From Spirosoma rigui (GTDB lineage: Bacteria; Bacteroidota; Bacteroidia; Cytophagales; Spirosomataceae), in assembly GCF_002067135.1 (NCBI RefSeq), contig NZ_CP020105.1:4960001-5024000 (forward strand): a DNA stretch of 64,000 bases, read 5' to 3'. Numbering within the stretch: the stretch's first letter is position 1; each line of letters opens with the position of its first letter. The position numbers were made by a program, and so were the translations under genes. The notes under the pieces were generated by a model. That model saw only the letters and a list, made by a program, of their open reading frames with translations, had not been told where the DNA came from and searched no databases. Positions 34,801 to 42,339 of the stretch are shown piece after piece.

Positions 34801-35652
34801 ATGCAACGACGCAGTTTTTTAAAGCAATCAGGTCTGTTAACAGCCGGTGCCCTTTCGCTCAGCCAGCTCGACGTGTTTGCCAGTGCCCCTCAAAAAGCCA
34901 TCAACCCGTTCGGCGTACAGCTGTATAGCACGCGCGATATTCTGCCCAAAGATCCCAAAGGGGTCATGAAACAGCTGGCTCAGATGGGTTATAAGCAGTT
35001 TGAAAGCTACAGCGGTCCCCAGGGATTTCTGTGGGGTATGCAACCGAAGGAAATGAAGTCGTTCCTGGGCGATATGGGGGTGAAGATGATCAGCACCCAC
35101 TTCGACATGAATAAGGATCTCGACAAGAGCATCGACATGGCCAACGGCGCTGGTCTGAGCTACCTGCTGTGCCCCTACATCGGGCCCCAGAAGACGTTTG
35201 ACGACTGGAAGAAAATCGCCGATAAGTTTAACACCGTTGGGGAGCAGGTTTCGAAAGGCGGATTGAAGTTCGGATACCACAACCACGACTACTCGTTCAA
35301 GCCGCTGGATGGCAAAATTCCGCAGGAGTACCTGCTGGCCAACACCGATCCAAAACACGTAATGTTCGAACTGGACCTCTGCTGGATCGACGTAGCGGGG
35401 CAGGACCCCGTTGCTCACCTCAAGAAGTATGGCAAGCGCTATGAACTCTGCCACATTAAAGATTACAAGAAAGAGAACGGCAAGCCGGTACAAAACGACC
35501 TGGGCAAAGGAAACGTCGATTTCAAAAAGACGCTCCGCACTGCCATGGACAACGGCATGAAATACTTCATCGTCGAGCAGGAAGAATACCCGGAATCAGT
35601 ACTCGGCAGCATGAAAAACGACGCCGAGTACATGAAAAAGCTGACAGTATAA
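34801..35652 (+). CDS. Exported sugar phosphate isomerase/epimerase-like TIM-barrel protein
   Basis: The 283-residue protein begins MQRRSFLKQSGLLTAGALSL, a twin-arginine-like signal followed by a hydrophobic stretch. The mature part is an AP endonuclease 2-like TIM barrel (NPFGVQLYSTRDIL, STHFDMNKDL, GYHNHDYSFKPL, MFELDLCWIDVAG, ELCHIKDYK, YFIVEQEEYP). Acidic and His residues at barrel strand ends fit a metal-dependent isomerase. Such exported relatives are abundant in Bacteroidota and act on sugars of unknown identity. The frame is open far upstream only because it is antisense to rlmI. Confidence 0.88.
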   Translation: MQRRSFLKQSGLLTAGALSLSQLDVFASAPQKAINPFGVQLYSTRDILPKDPKGVMKQLAQMGYKQFESYSGPQGFLWGMQPKEMKSFLGDMGVKMISTHFDMNKDLDKSIDMANGAGLSYLLCPYIGPQKTFDDWKKIADKFNTVGEQVSKGGLKFGYHNHDYSFKPLDGKIPQEYLLANTDPKHVMFELDLCWIDVAGQDPVAHLKKYGKRYELCHIKDYKKENGKPVQNDLGKGNVDFKKTLRTAMDNGMKYFIVEQEEYPESVLGSMKNDAEYMKKLTV

Positions 35653-35670
35653 GGAATTACATACGTATAG

Positions 35671-35708
35671 AGAAGAGACCGCTTTACCAGCGGTCTCTTC
35701 TTTGTTTT
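35671..35708 (+). terminator. Intrinsic terminator between convergent genes
   Basis: A 13-bp perfect stem (35671-35683 with 35689-35701), loop TTACC, followed by T-rich TTGTTTT. It starts 18 bp after the isomerase stop. Confidence 0.8.
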
Positions 35709-35745
35709 CAAACGGCCTTTAGTCCTCTTATACAACCATAACCCA

Positions 35746-36819
35746 TCATTCTTCGCTACGGGCGGAGAAAAGGCGTTTCAGCCAGCTCTTTTTCTCCTCA
35801 GCTTCTTCGTGCTGCTCCCGTGCGCTGAGCTGGTATCGGGCCAGTGCCCGCAAATCGGGCTGCCCCGCGTCGACCCAGCAGGTGTACCAGAAATTACCCA
35901 CCATCTTCACCGAAGCGCGCATTTGACGCTCGACCTGCCCCCGCAACCGCTCGTGGTATTGTCGCGAGAAATCGGACGAGTATACCTTGGCCGTAACCCC
36001 GTTGCGTTCTTCAAAGCCATATTTCCGTTTATCGCCCAGCTCGTCGGTCAGCACTTTCTCGAACCGCAAGACCGAATCCAGGGCAGCGTGGGCATCGAAC
36101 ACGGCCCGCCAGGCCGCCCGCTGGGGCGATAGTACGTACTCAGCCTGACCCGTCAGAAAATCATAGTCGGTGCTGAACAGCTCCGGCAGGCGCGACTCCC
36201 AGAAGGCATGGATACCCTGCTGATTCGTTAGCTGCCCGTTGTAATTGCGGGTGGTATGCAGCGGCACATTGGCGTCAGCAATATAGTGTCCCAGGTCGGC
36301 GGCTATTCGCAGAATCCGCCGGACATCCCGCTGTTTGAACGCTTCCGTCAGTTGGTACTTCGTCAGTTGAATCTGCCAGGGTACCAGACCATGCAGTGCC
36401 AGCGTATCGTCACCGTAGCGCTCAGCCGCATCCTTATAGAAGCGCGGCAGGGTCGCAGCCGACGTGTCGGCATAGGCATCGAGGTCGATAAAGTGGCGCG
36501 GAGCCTCCCCCACCACGGCATACCGGCGTTTGTCGGGGTTAACGGCATTGTCGGTCAGAAAATCGATGTGTTTCTTGAAGAACGGGATCATCTCGGTGGG
36601 TAAGGTAAACACCGCCAGCCGATTGATCTGCTGATGAGCATAAAACCCCCAAACTGGCTGCCCGTTCTGCGCGTGTTCTCCAACGGCTTTCCTATTTGTC
36701 ACACCCGTGTACCTGACCACTTCCGGATGGCTCGTCAATCCATAGGTCAGGTCACCGCAGAAAAAAAGTTTGCAGGAAACAAACAACCAAATAAAACCGT
36801 TGTACATTTGACACATCAT
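35746..36819 (-). CDS. Zinc-dependent phospholipase C / S1-P1 nuclease-like protein
   Basis: A 357-residue protein whose motifs suit the helical zinc enzymes of the phospholipase C and S1/P1 nuclease superfamily. They are WGFYAHQQINRLAVFTLP near the mature N-terminus, HFIDLDAY, and LGHYIADANVPLHTTRNYNGQ with HAFWESRLPEL. The His and Asp residues would bind three zinc ions. A short hydrophobic N-terminus (NGFIWLFVSCKLFFCG) suggests export. The C-terminus is charged (EEAEEKKSWLKRLFSARSEE). Start codons 36819, 36816 and 36807 are all possible. The substrate (lipid or nucleic acid) is not clear. Confidence 0.82.
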   Translation of the reverse strand: MMCQMYNGFIWLFVSCKLFFCGDLTYGLTSHPEVVRYTGVTNRKAVGEHAQNGQPVWGFYAHQQINRLAVFTLPTEMIPFFKKHIDFLTDNAVNPDKRRYAVVGEAPRHFIDLDAYADTSAATLPRFYKDAAERYGDDTLALHGLVPWQIQLTKYQLTEAFKQRDVRRILRIAADLGHYIADANVPLHTTRNYNGQLTNQQGIHAFWESRLPELFSTDYDFLTGQAEYVLSPQRAAWRAVFDAHAALDSVLRFEKVLTDELGDKRKYGFEERNGVTAKVYSSDFSRQYHERLRGQVERQMRASVKMVGNFWYTCWVDAGQPDLRALARYQLSAREQHEEAEEKKSWLKRLFSARSEE

Positions 36820-36909
36820 GGTACTATTCTAGTAAATAGTTTAACTATTAAGCTAATCTGCCATGCAAATCGAAATAAAATTCTGAAAAAATACTAAAAG
36901 ACCAATAAC

Positions 36910-37308
36910 ATGAATGCCAAGTCAAAAGGTTACACTATCATCGTTGTGCTAATGTGCGCATTTGCTTTAACAATCTACGGTGCTTACTCACCTGCCAGAA
37001 AAGCTCAGAAACAGCAAATTGTGTGCATAAAATTCAAAAAAGGGGTTGAAAACGCAGCTGTTGAGCAGCATATGAATGGTTTTGCGGGCTTAAAGCATGA
37101 AATTCCACAGATAGTCGGTTACACATCGGGTAAGACAATTCGGCCCAATCAGGCGGTTTCAGAGTACGATGTTGTTCATTATCTGACGTTTCAGACCGAA
37201 GCCGACATGCATATTTTTGAACAGAGTGCGGCTTACAAGGAATTTATCGCGCAGAACAAAGGTGTCTGGGAAAACACGTTGACCGTCAACGCCGATATTC
37301 GTCCCTAG
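36910..37308 (+). CDS. Dabb (stress-responsive A/B barrel) domain protein with N-terminal membrane anchor
   Basis: The protein has 132 residues. A hydrophobic N-terminal segment (about 9-25) is followed by a Dabb domain: QQIVCIKFKKGVENAAVEQHMN, FAGLKHEIPQIVGYTSGK, YDVVHYLTFQTEADMHIFEQS and YKEFIAQ. Dabb domains form dimeric ferredoxin-like barrels of mostly unknown function, and exported ones are common in Bacteroidota. Codon usage appears richer in A/T than neighbours and the upstream 90 bp are AT-rich, which may mean recent acquisition (impression, not measured). Confidence 0.82.
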   Translation: MNAKSKGYTIIVVLMCAFALTIYGAYSPARKAQKQQIVCIKFKKGVENAAVEQHMNGFAGLKHEIPQIVGYTSGKTIRPNQAVSEYDVVHYLTFQTEADMHIFEQSAAYKEFIAQNKGVWENTLTVNADIRP

Positions 37309-37321
37309 CTAACCCGAGGTG

Positions 37322-37370
37322 AGTAAGAAATTCCGTTGAAATCATTGCTATTTCAACGGAATTTCTTACT
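37322..37370. repeat. 21-bp perfect hairpin between the Dabb gene and rpsT
   Basis: Arms 37322-37342 and 37350-37370 are perfectly complementary with loop CATTGCT. It starts 14 bp after the Dabb stop and continues into TTTG, so it can terminate the Dabb gene. Its right arm and following T-run form the rpsT -7 box, and its loop holds the -33 TTG. Confidence 0.8.
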
Positions 37371-37374
37371 TTTG
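37345..37374 (+). promoter_or_regulatory. rpsT promoter embedded in a hairpin
   Basis: TTG 37345-37347 is followed after 19 bp by TACTTTTG 37367-37374, an exact -7 box. The start codon lies 40 bp further on. Confidence 0.6.
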
Positions 37375-37413
37375 CGCCTTCATATCGAGACAACGATTTC
37401 CGATTATATACCG

Positions 37414-37680
37414 ATGGCAAACCATAAATCAGCAAAGAAGGCAATCCGGTCGAGCGCGAAAAAGCGCCTGTTGAACCGTTACCAGCATGTAACGACCCGG
37501 AACATGGTGAAAAAACTGCGCTCTACCACCGACCACGCAATGGCCGTTGAACTGTTCAAAACCGTAGCATCGGCGCTGGACAAACTTGCTAAGCGCAACA
37601 TCATCCACAAGAACAAAGCATCCAACAACAAGTCGAAGCTGGCTCGTTTGGTCAATGGCCTGAAGCCTGCCGCTGCTTAG
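37414..37680 (+). CDS. rpsT: 30S ribosomal protein S20
   Basis: An 88-residue basic protein with the S20 pattern: MANHKSAKKAIRSSAKKRLL, then NMVKKLR, FKTVASALDKLAKRNIIHKNKASNNKSRL-like sequence and a C-terminal Ala tail. S20 binds 16S rRNA early in 30S assembly. ATG 37414 gives the universal MANHKSA start. It is monocistronic, with its own promoter and terminator. Confidence 0.97.
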   Translation: MANHKSAKKAIRSSAKKRLLNRYQHVTTRNMVKKLRSTTDHAMAVELFKTVASALDKLAKRNIIHKNKASNNKSKLARLVNGLKPAAA

Positions 37681-37702
37681 TTTTGACTATATAGGTCCTG
37701 AC

Positions 37703-37734
37703 AAACCTTACCTTTTTCGGGGTAAGGTTTTTTT
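37703..37734 (+). terminator. Intrinsic terminator of rpsT
   Basis: A 10-bp stem (37703-37712 with 37721-37730), 8-nt loop, and T7 run 37728-37734. Confidence 0.9.
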
Positions 37735-37819
37735 GTGCGGTAAACGTAGTGATTATTGCTGTCCGACGGCGTTACCAACCCGTTCGGCTCCAGTCTCTAT
37801 AGGACGTTTATCCACCGCC

Positions 37820-38515
37820 ATGACCTACGAAACATCCGGTACCATTCAAAGCTGGGCCGAAGAAGACCGCCCCCGCGAAAAGCTCATGCTCAAGGGCAAA
37901 GCCGCCCTGACAGAGGCTGAACTCATCGCTATCCTCATCAATTCCGGCACCGTCGACCTGACGGCCGTCGACGTCGCCAAGATCATCCTTAAAAGTGTTG
38001 GCAACAACCTCAATGAGCTGGCCCGGCTGAGCATCAAGGACCTCTCCAAATTCCGGGGTATCGGTGAGGCCAAAGCCATCAGCATCATTGCTGCGCTCGA
38101 ACTGGGTCGCCGGCGCAAGGAACAGGACCGGCCGCAACGCGCGCGGGTTACCTGCTCGCGCGACGCCTACAACGAAATGATTCCGCACCTGATCGATAAG
38201 CCGCACGAAGAATTTTGGATTTTGCTCATGAACCGCGCCAACGAAATCCTGCGCCCCGTCCAGATCAGCGCCGGGGGCGTGTCGGGTACGGTAGCCGACC
38301 CAAAGATCATTTTCAAACAGGCGATCGAGTACCTGGCTTCGTCGATGATTCTGTTTCATAATCACCCTTCGGGAAACCTCACGCCTTCACAGGCCGATAA
38401 AGACCTGACCCGTAAACTGAAAGAGGCAGGGAAGTTACTCGACATCCCCGTACTCGATCACTTGATTTTCACCGACAAAGCGTACTATAGCTTCGCCGAC
38501 GAAGGTGTCCTTTAA
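37820..38515 (+). CDS. radC: RadC family protein (JAMM/MPN+ domain)
   Basis: A 231-residue protein. The N-terminal helix-hairpin-helix part (about 10-85) contains WAEEDRPREKLMLKG, ALTEAELIAILINSG and FRGIGEAKAISIIAALELG. The RadC JAMM domain (about 108-231) has SSMILFHNHPSGNLTPSQAD with metal ligands, and LDHLIFTD. RadC was historically linked to repair, but its biochemical role is still unclear. ATG 37820 starts the usual N-terminus; the longer frame is not supported. Confidence 0.93.
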   Translation: MTYETSGTIQSWAEEDRPREKLMLKGKAALTEAELIAILINSGTVDLTAVDVAKIILKSVGNNLNELARLSIKDLSKFRGIGEAKAISIIAALELGRRRKEQDRPQRARVTCSRDAYNEMIPHLIDKPHEEFWILLMNRANEILRPVQISAGGVSGTVADPKIIFKQAIEYLASSMILFHNHPSGNLTPSQADKDLTRKLKEAGKLLDIPVLDHLIFTDKAYYSFADEGVL

Positions 38516-38539
38516 AGGCGTTCGGGTAGTTATTTGATC

Positions 38540-39127
38540 CTACGCTCCCAGTCGCAACCCCTTCATTAACGCTGCCCGGCTTACTTCGCGGACTTCACCG
38601 GATACCATACCCTCGGCAGTGAAGTCTTCGATAGCCCAACGTACCAACCGCAGGGTAGGAAAGCCCACGGCCGCCGTCATCTTGCGTACCTGCCGGTTTT
38701 TCCCTTCGTGCAGGGCGATCGACAGCCAGGACGTGGGAATGTTAGCGCGGTACCGAATGGGCGGATTACGGGCGGGCAGGGCAGGGTCGGGTACCAGTGG
38801 TCGAGCTACGGCCGGCAGCGAGTGGTACGGTTTGCCATCGACCGAGATCGTAACGCCCTGCGCCAGTTTCTGACAGGCGTCATCGGTCAACGCCCCGTCG
38901 ACCTGCACGTAGTACGTGCGGTTGTGGCGGAACTTAGGGTTTAGCAGGCGATGGTTCAACTGCTTGTCGTTCGTGAGCAACAAAAGTCCTTCGCTATCGG
39001 CATCGAGCCGCCCCACGGGATAAACGTCGCCGGGAAAGTCGAAACCCAGGTCCGCCAGCGTGGGCTTATCCCCCTCCCGCGAAAACTGGGAGAGCATCAG
39101 ATAAGGTTTGTAGATGAGAAAATACAT
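38540..39127 (-). CDS. rluE: Pseudouridine synthase, RluE/RsuA family
   Basis: The 195-residue protein lacks the S4 domain and has the RsuA/RluB/RluE catalytic core. The active-site Asp is Asp42 in PVGRLDADSEGLLLLTND. YYVQVDGALTDDACQKL, HEGKNRQVRKMTAAVGFPTLRLVR and the N-terminal YFLIYKPYLMLSQFS are typical. RluE-like enzymes modify U2457 of 23S rRNA; the precise target here is inferred only from size and lack of S4. It is convergent with radC. Confidence 0.85.
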   Translation of the reverse strand: MYFLIYKPYLMLSQFSREGDKPTLADLGFDFPGDVYPVGRLDADSEGLLLLTNDKQLNHRLLNPKFRHNRTYYVQVDGALTDDACQKLAQGVTISVDGKPYHSLPAVARPLVPDPALPARNPPIRYRANIPTSWLSIALHEGKNRQVRKMTAAVGFPTLRLVRWAIEDFTAEGMVSGEVREVSRAALMKGLRLGA

Positions 39128-39161
39128 TGAGCAATGAGTAATTGAGCGACCTGGCGACTAG

Positions 39162-39220
39162 TGGATCATTGATTGAGTGAACAACGTATTGCTGCCCGTA
39201 TTCGCTCAATCACAGATCCA
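39162..39220. repeat. 19-bp imperfect inverted repeat between xth and the pseudouridine synthase gene
   Basis: Arms 39162-39180 and 39202-39220 pair with three mismatches over a 21-nt loop, ending 1 bp before the xth stop codon. No T-run follows on the minus strand. Confidence 0.45.
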
Positions 39221-39221
39221 T

Positions 39222-39986
39222 TCATTCACTCAATGAAAGAAAGACCGGGCAATGGTCGGCGTGAACAGCGTCGGGCAGCATCCGGCAGTCGACAATACGG
39301 TCGCGGAGGGTATCGGAGACGGATGCGTAGTCGATGCGCCAGCCCTTGTTGCTGGTGCGGGCACCGGCGCGGTAGCTCCACCAGCTATACCCTACTTCGT
39401 CGGGATGTTTGTAGCGGAACCCATCGATCATGCCGCTGGCAAACCAGCGGTCCATCCAGGCCCGCTCTTCGGGCAAAAAACCAGTCGTGTTCTTGTTGCG
39501 GACAGGATCGTGGATGTCGATGGGCGTGTGCGCAATGTTGTAGTCGCCCACTACGATCAGGTTTGGGCGGGTCTGACGCAGCTTATCGACGTAGTCGTAG
39601 AAATCGCGCAGAAACTCCATTTTCACCCCCTGCCTCACCTCCCCCGTTGTGCCCGAGGGAAAATAGCAGTTGAGCAGTGTCAGATCGTCGAAATCGGTGC
39701 GCAGGATACGGCCTTCGCAGTCATAAACGGCCAGTCCGCAACCCATCACGATGTTGGTTGGAGCCACGCGCGAGAAAGTCGCGACGCCGGAGTATCCTTT
39801 CTTTTCGGCCGCGTGCCAGTGATACGTATAGCCTAACTCCTCGAAGGGTTTCAGGTCCACTACGTCATGGGTGGCTTTGACTTCCTGAAAGCACAGGATG
39901 TCGAAGTCGTTTTGGGCTAGCCAGTCGGCCAGACCGTTGCGGAGAGCCGCCCGAATACCGTTGATATTATAGGAAATGAGTTTCAT
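39222..39986 (-). CDS. xth: Exodeoxyribonuclease III
   Basis: A 254-residue AP endonuclease/3'-5' exonuclease of base excision repair. Motifs are MKLISYNINGIRAALRNG, ILCFQEVKA (catalytic Glu), GYSGVATFSR, VVGDYNIAHTPIDIHD, GFLPEERAWMDRW, WRIDYASVSD and HADHCPVFL with the catalytic Asp-His. All key residues of the ExoIII/APE1 family are present. It is downstream of the MFS gene on the same strand but separated by a long hairpin. Confidence 0.95.
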   Translation of the reverse strand: MKLISYNINGIRAALRNGLADWLAQNDFDILCFQEVKATHDVVDLKPFEELGYTYHWHAAEKKGYSGVATFSRVAPTNIVMGCGLAVYDCEGRILRTDFDDLTLLNCYFPSGTTGEVRQGVKMEFLRDFYDYVDKLRQTRPNLIVVGDYNIAHTPIDIHDPVRNKNTTGFLPEERAWMDRWFASGMIDGFRYKHPDEVGYSWWSYRAGARTSNKGWRIDYASVSDTLRDRIVDCRMLPDAVHADHCPVFLSLSE

Positions 39987-40007
39987 CAGAAAAAAAAGAG
40001 GACAGAC

Positions 40008-40082
40008 GGGAAGGGGGGACGAACGAAAGGGGCTGGCGCGATTTCCTGTTGCCTCAGCCCCTTTCGTTCGTCCCCCCTTCCC
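40008..40082. repeat. 28-bp perfect hairpin after the MFS gene
   Basis: Arms 40008-40035 and 40055-40082 are perfectly complementary with a 19-nt loop, purine-rich on the left. It begins 8 bp after the stop codon of the minus-strand MFS gene. On that strand T8 follows, but about 10 nt beyond the stem, so it may work as a terminator. Confidence 0.75.
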
Positions 40083-40090
40083 ATATCTTC

Positions 40091-41305
40091 TTACACGACC
40101 AACTCCCCTTCGTTGGGGATGGATTTCTTTTTGTCGGTGAAAAGCAGCACGAACAGTACCAGGACGATAGCGGCAATGGCGGCCGGAACCAGCCAGACCG
40201 ATAGCCAGTCTTTGGTGCCGTCGGGATTCGTGTACATGTCCAGTACGATACCCGAGAGTTTGGAACCAATACCCATGCCGATGCCGTAGGTAGCCAGCGA
40301 AATAAGCCCCTGTGCCGACGACTTAATCTTGTCCCCTGCTTTATTGTCGGTATAGATCTGACCCGTTACGAAGAAGAAATCGTAGCAAACGCCGTGCAGA
40401 ATAATCGCCAGATACAGCATCCACTCACCCGAACCACCGTCGCCGTAGCCGAAGCAGATGAACCGCACGATCCAGGCGATGAGGCCCACGATGAGCATTT
40501 TCTTTACCCCCAGCCGTGTGTAAGCCAGTGGGATGAGCAGCATAAAGATAACCTCGGAAGCCTGCCCCAGCGACATCTTGTTCTCCACGTTCTGCATCCC
40601 CCCATCCGTCAGCGATGGGTTGGCCATGGCGTAATAGAACGAAAGAGGAATGCAGATCAGCACCGACGACAGGAAGAAAATGGCAAATGATCGATCTTTG
40701 AAGAGCTTGAAGGCATCCAGGCCCAGAATCTGCGAGAACGAGGTCGAGGTCGATGGCTTGGGTGGGGTGTCGGGCAGGAAAAACGCGAACACGCCCAGAA
40801 CGACGGCCGAATACATCGACAGTTGGAAGATGGTCACTTTATCGCCAAACCCGTAATAGCCAACGATATTGGTCACAATGATCCAGGCCACCGTACCCAG
40901 TACCCGAATGGCCGGAAACTCTTTCTCAGGCGTCTTCATCTGCTGCATGGCAATGGAGGCCGTCAGCGCCAGCGTTGGCGCGAAGGTGAGGCAGTAGGCC
41001 AGGATGAGGAGAAAGAAATTATCCGGATTGGTATTTTGCGTAATAAAGTACAGGACGACGGCACCCAGCAGATTGAGCACCCCGAGGACTTTCTGAGCGG
41101 CAAAGTAGCGGTCGGCAATCATCCCCACGAAGAAAGGGGCAATCATCATAGCCAGTGAAAAAGCGGCATAGGCGTTTCCCACCTGATCGCCCGACGCCTT
41201 CAGGTCGGTCAACAGGTATTTACTCATTTGGCCGTACCAGGCGCCCCAGACAAAGAATTGCAGGAACATCATGGCCGACAGTTTCACACGGGTTGAAGTC
41301 AGCAT
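40091..41305 (-). CDS. MFS transporter, nucleoside:H+ symporter (NupG/XapB-like) family
   Basis: A 404-residue protein with twelve predicted membrane helices. The N-terminus (LSAMMFLQFFVWGAWYGQMSKYL), MIAPFFVGMIADRYFAAQKVL and ILHGVCYDFFFVTGQIYTDN follow the nucleoside:H+ symporter family of the major facilitator superfamily. NAYAAFSLAMM replaces the more usual GxxxS motif. In Bacteroidota these are often found in sugar or nucleoside catabolic loci, so the substrate could be a nucleoside or a related glycoside. There is no catabolic partner gene next to it. Confidence 0.87.
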   Translation of the reverse strand: MLTSTRVKLSAMMFLQFFVWGAWYGQMSKYLLTDLKASGDQVGNAYAAFSLAMMIAPFFVGMIADRYFAAQKVLGVLNLLGAVVLYFITQNTNPDNFFLLILAYCLTFAPTLALTASIAMQQMKTPEKEFPAIRVLGTVAWIIVTNIVGYYGFGDKVTIFQLSMYSAVVLGVFAFFLPDTPPKPSTSTSFSQILGLDAFKLFKDRSFAIFFLSSVLICIPLSFYYAMANPSLTDGGMQNVENKMSLGQASEVIFMLLIPLAYTRLGVKKMLIVGLIAWIVRFICFGYGDGGSGEWMLYLAIILHGVCYDFFFVTGQIYTDNKAGDKIKSSAQGLISLATYGIGMGIGSKLSGIVLDMYTNPDGTKDWLSVWLVPAAIAAIVLVLFVLLFTDKKKSIPNEGELVV

Positions 41306-41462
41306 TCGGAAAAAGGTGATTAAAAACGTTTCTATGGATGAAGGTATAAAACGCCCGTCAGCCGTGCAAGCCAGTAATCGCTAAACATGACCACAGGTGT
41401 ATATTCCAGCCCCGTACCTCAGAATTGCCCGACGTTTGTATGGTGATCCCTACCCCATTCGT

Positions 41463-41470
41463 TAACTTTG
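41463..41470 (+). promoter_or_regulatory. -7 box of the LolA-like gene
   Basis: TAACTTTG is an exact TAnnTTTG match 24 bp before ATG 41495. TTTG 41435-41438 lies 24 bp upstream, slightly long. Confidence 0.5.
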
Positions 41471-41494
41471 GTAGGAGACTGACTAACATCTTTT

Positions 41495-42214
41495 ATGAAA
41501 AAACAACTCATCGCGCTCGTAGCTCTCGTAGCCATACCAGCGTTCTCGTTTGCCCAGACAGCCGACGAAGTATTAGACAAGCACGTGGCGGCTTTAGGCG
41601 GTGCCGATAAGATTGCTGCCATCAAAACGATGGAGTATGAGCAGACGATGTCGATTCAGGGGATGGATCTGACCGCCAAAGCGGCTTATGTAGTGGGCAA
41701 ATCCGTCCGGAGCGACATCTCCGTCATGGGTCAGCAGATCACGAACGTAATCGACGGCGAGAAAGGCTGGATGATCAACCCGATGGCGGGCGGTACCACC
41801 GCGCAGGATATTCCCGCCGACGCGATGAAGCAGGCCAAAGGCACCACAGAACCCAACATGTTTCAGCTGGCCTACCTCAAAGCCAACAAGTACCCGTATG
41901 AGCTGGTAGGCAAGGAAAAGCAGAAAGGCAAAGACGTGTATAACCTGAAAGTGACGCGCCCCGAAGGTCTGTTCAACTACTACCTCGATGCCGCTACGTA
42001 TCAGTTGCTGGGCTACAAAGGCTCCGTAGAGGTGCAGGGCCAAAAGGGCGAAACGACCGGCAGCTATTCTGACTACAAGCAGGTCGAAGGACTGACGGTG
42101 CCGTTCACCAGCGACATCACCGCGCCTGGTATGCCCGGCACGATCACGGCGAAAATGACCAAGCTGACGCTGAACCCGACGGTCGACCCGAAGATCTTCG
42201 CGAAACCGAACTGA
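41495..42214 (+). CDS. Periplasmic LolA/outer-membrane lipoprotein-sorting-like protein
   Basis: The 239-residue protein has a signal peptide (MKKQLIALVALVAIPAFSFAQ). The mature part begins ADEVLDKHVAALGGADKIAAI, a form common to Bacteroidota LolA-fold proteins, and continues with beta strands (TMEYEQTMSIQGMDLTAK, NVIDGEKGWMINP). LolA-fold proteins carry lipids or lipoproteins across the periplasm; whether this one does is unknown. It is a single gene between a promoter and a terminator. Confidence 0.82.
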   Translation: MKKQLIALVALVAIPAFSFAQTADEVLDKHVAALGGADKIAAIKTMEYEQTMSIQGMDLTAKAAYVVGKSVRSDISVMGQQITNVIDGEKGWMINPMAGGTTAQDIPADAMKQAKGTTEPNMFQLAYLKANKYPYELVGKEKQKGKDVYNLKVTRPEGLFNYYLDAATYQLLGYKGSVEVQGQKGETTGSYSDYKQVEGLTVPFTSDITAPGMPGTITAKMTKLTLNPTVDPKIFAKPN

Positions 42215-42235
42215 GCAGACTACATTCAGTCGAGT

Positions 42236-42267
42236 AAAAGAGACGCTTCATCGGCGTCTCTTTTTTT
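42236..42267 (+). terminator. Intrinsic terminator after the LolA-like gene
   Basis: An 11-bp stem (42236-42246 with 42254-42264), 7-nt loop and a T7 run to 42267. Confidence 0.9.
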
Positions 42268-42339
42268 GTGGCTATCCGGATCGAGCTTCGGTTTTCTGGC
42301 TATCTTACCCTGTCATTTACCAGCAACATCCTGAATACC

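Noticed and set aside
36820-37310. Genomic island around the AT-richer Dabb gene
   Set aside because: Only one gene is affected and no mobility genes or flanking repeats are present. The composition difference is only an impression.
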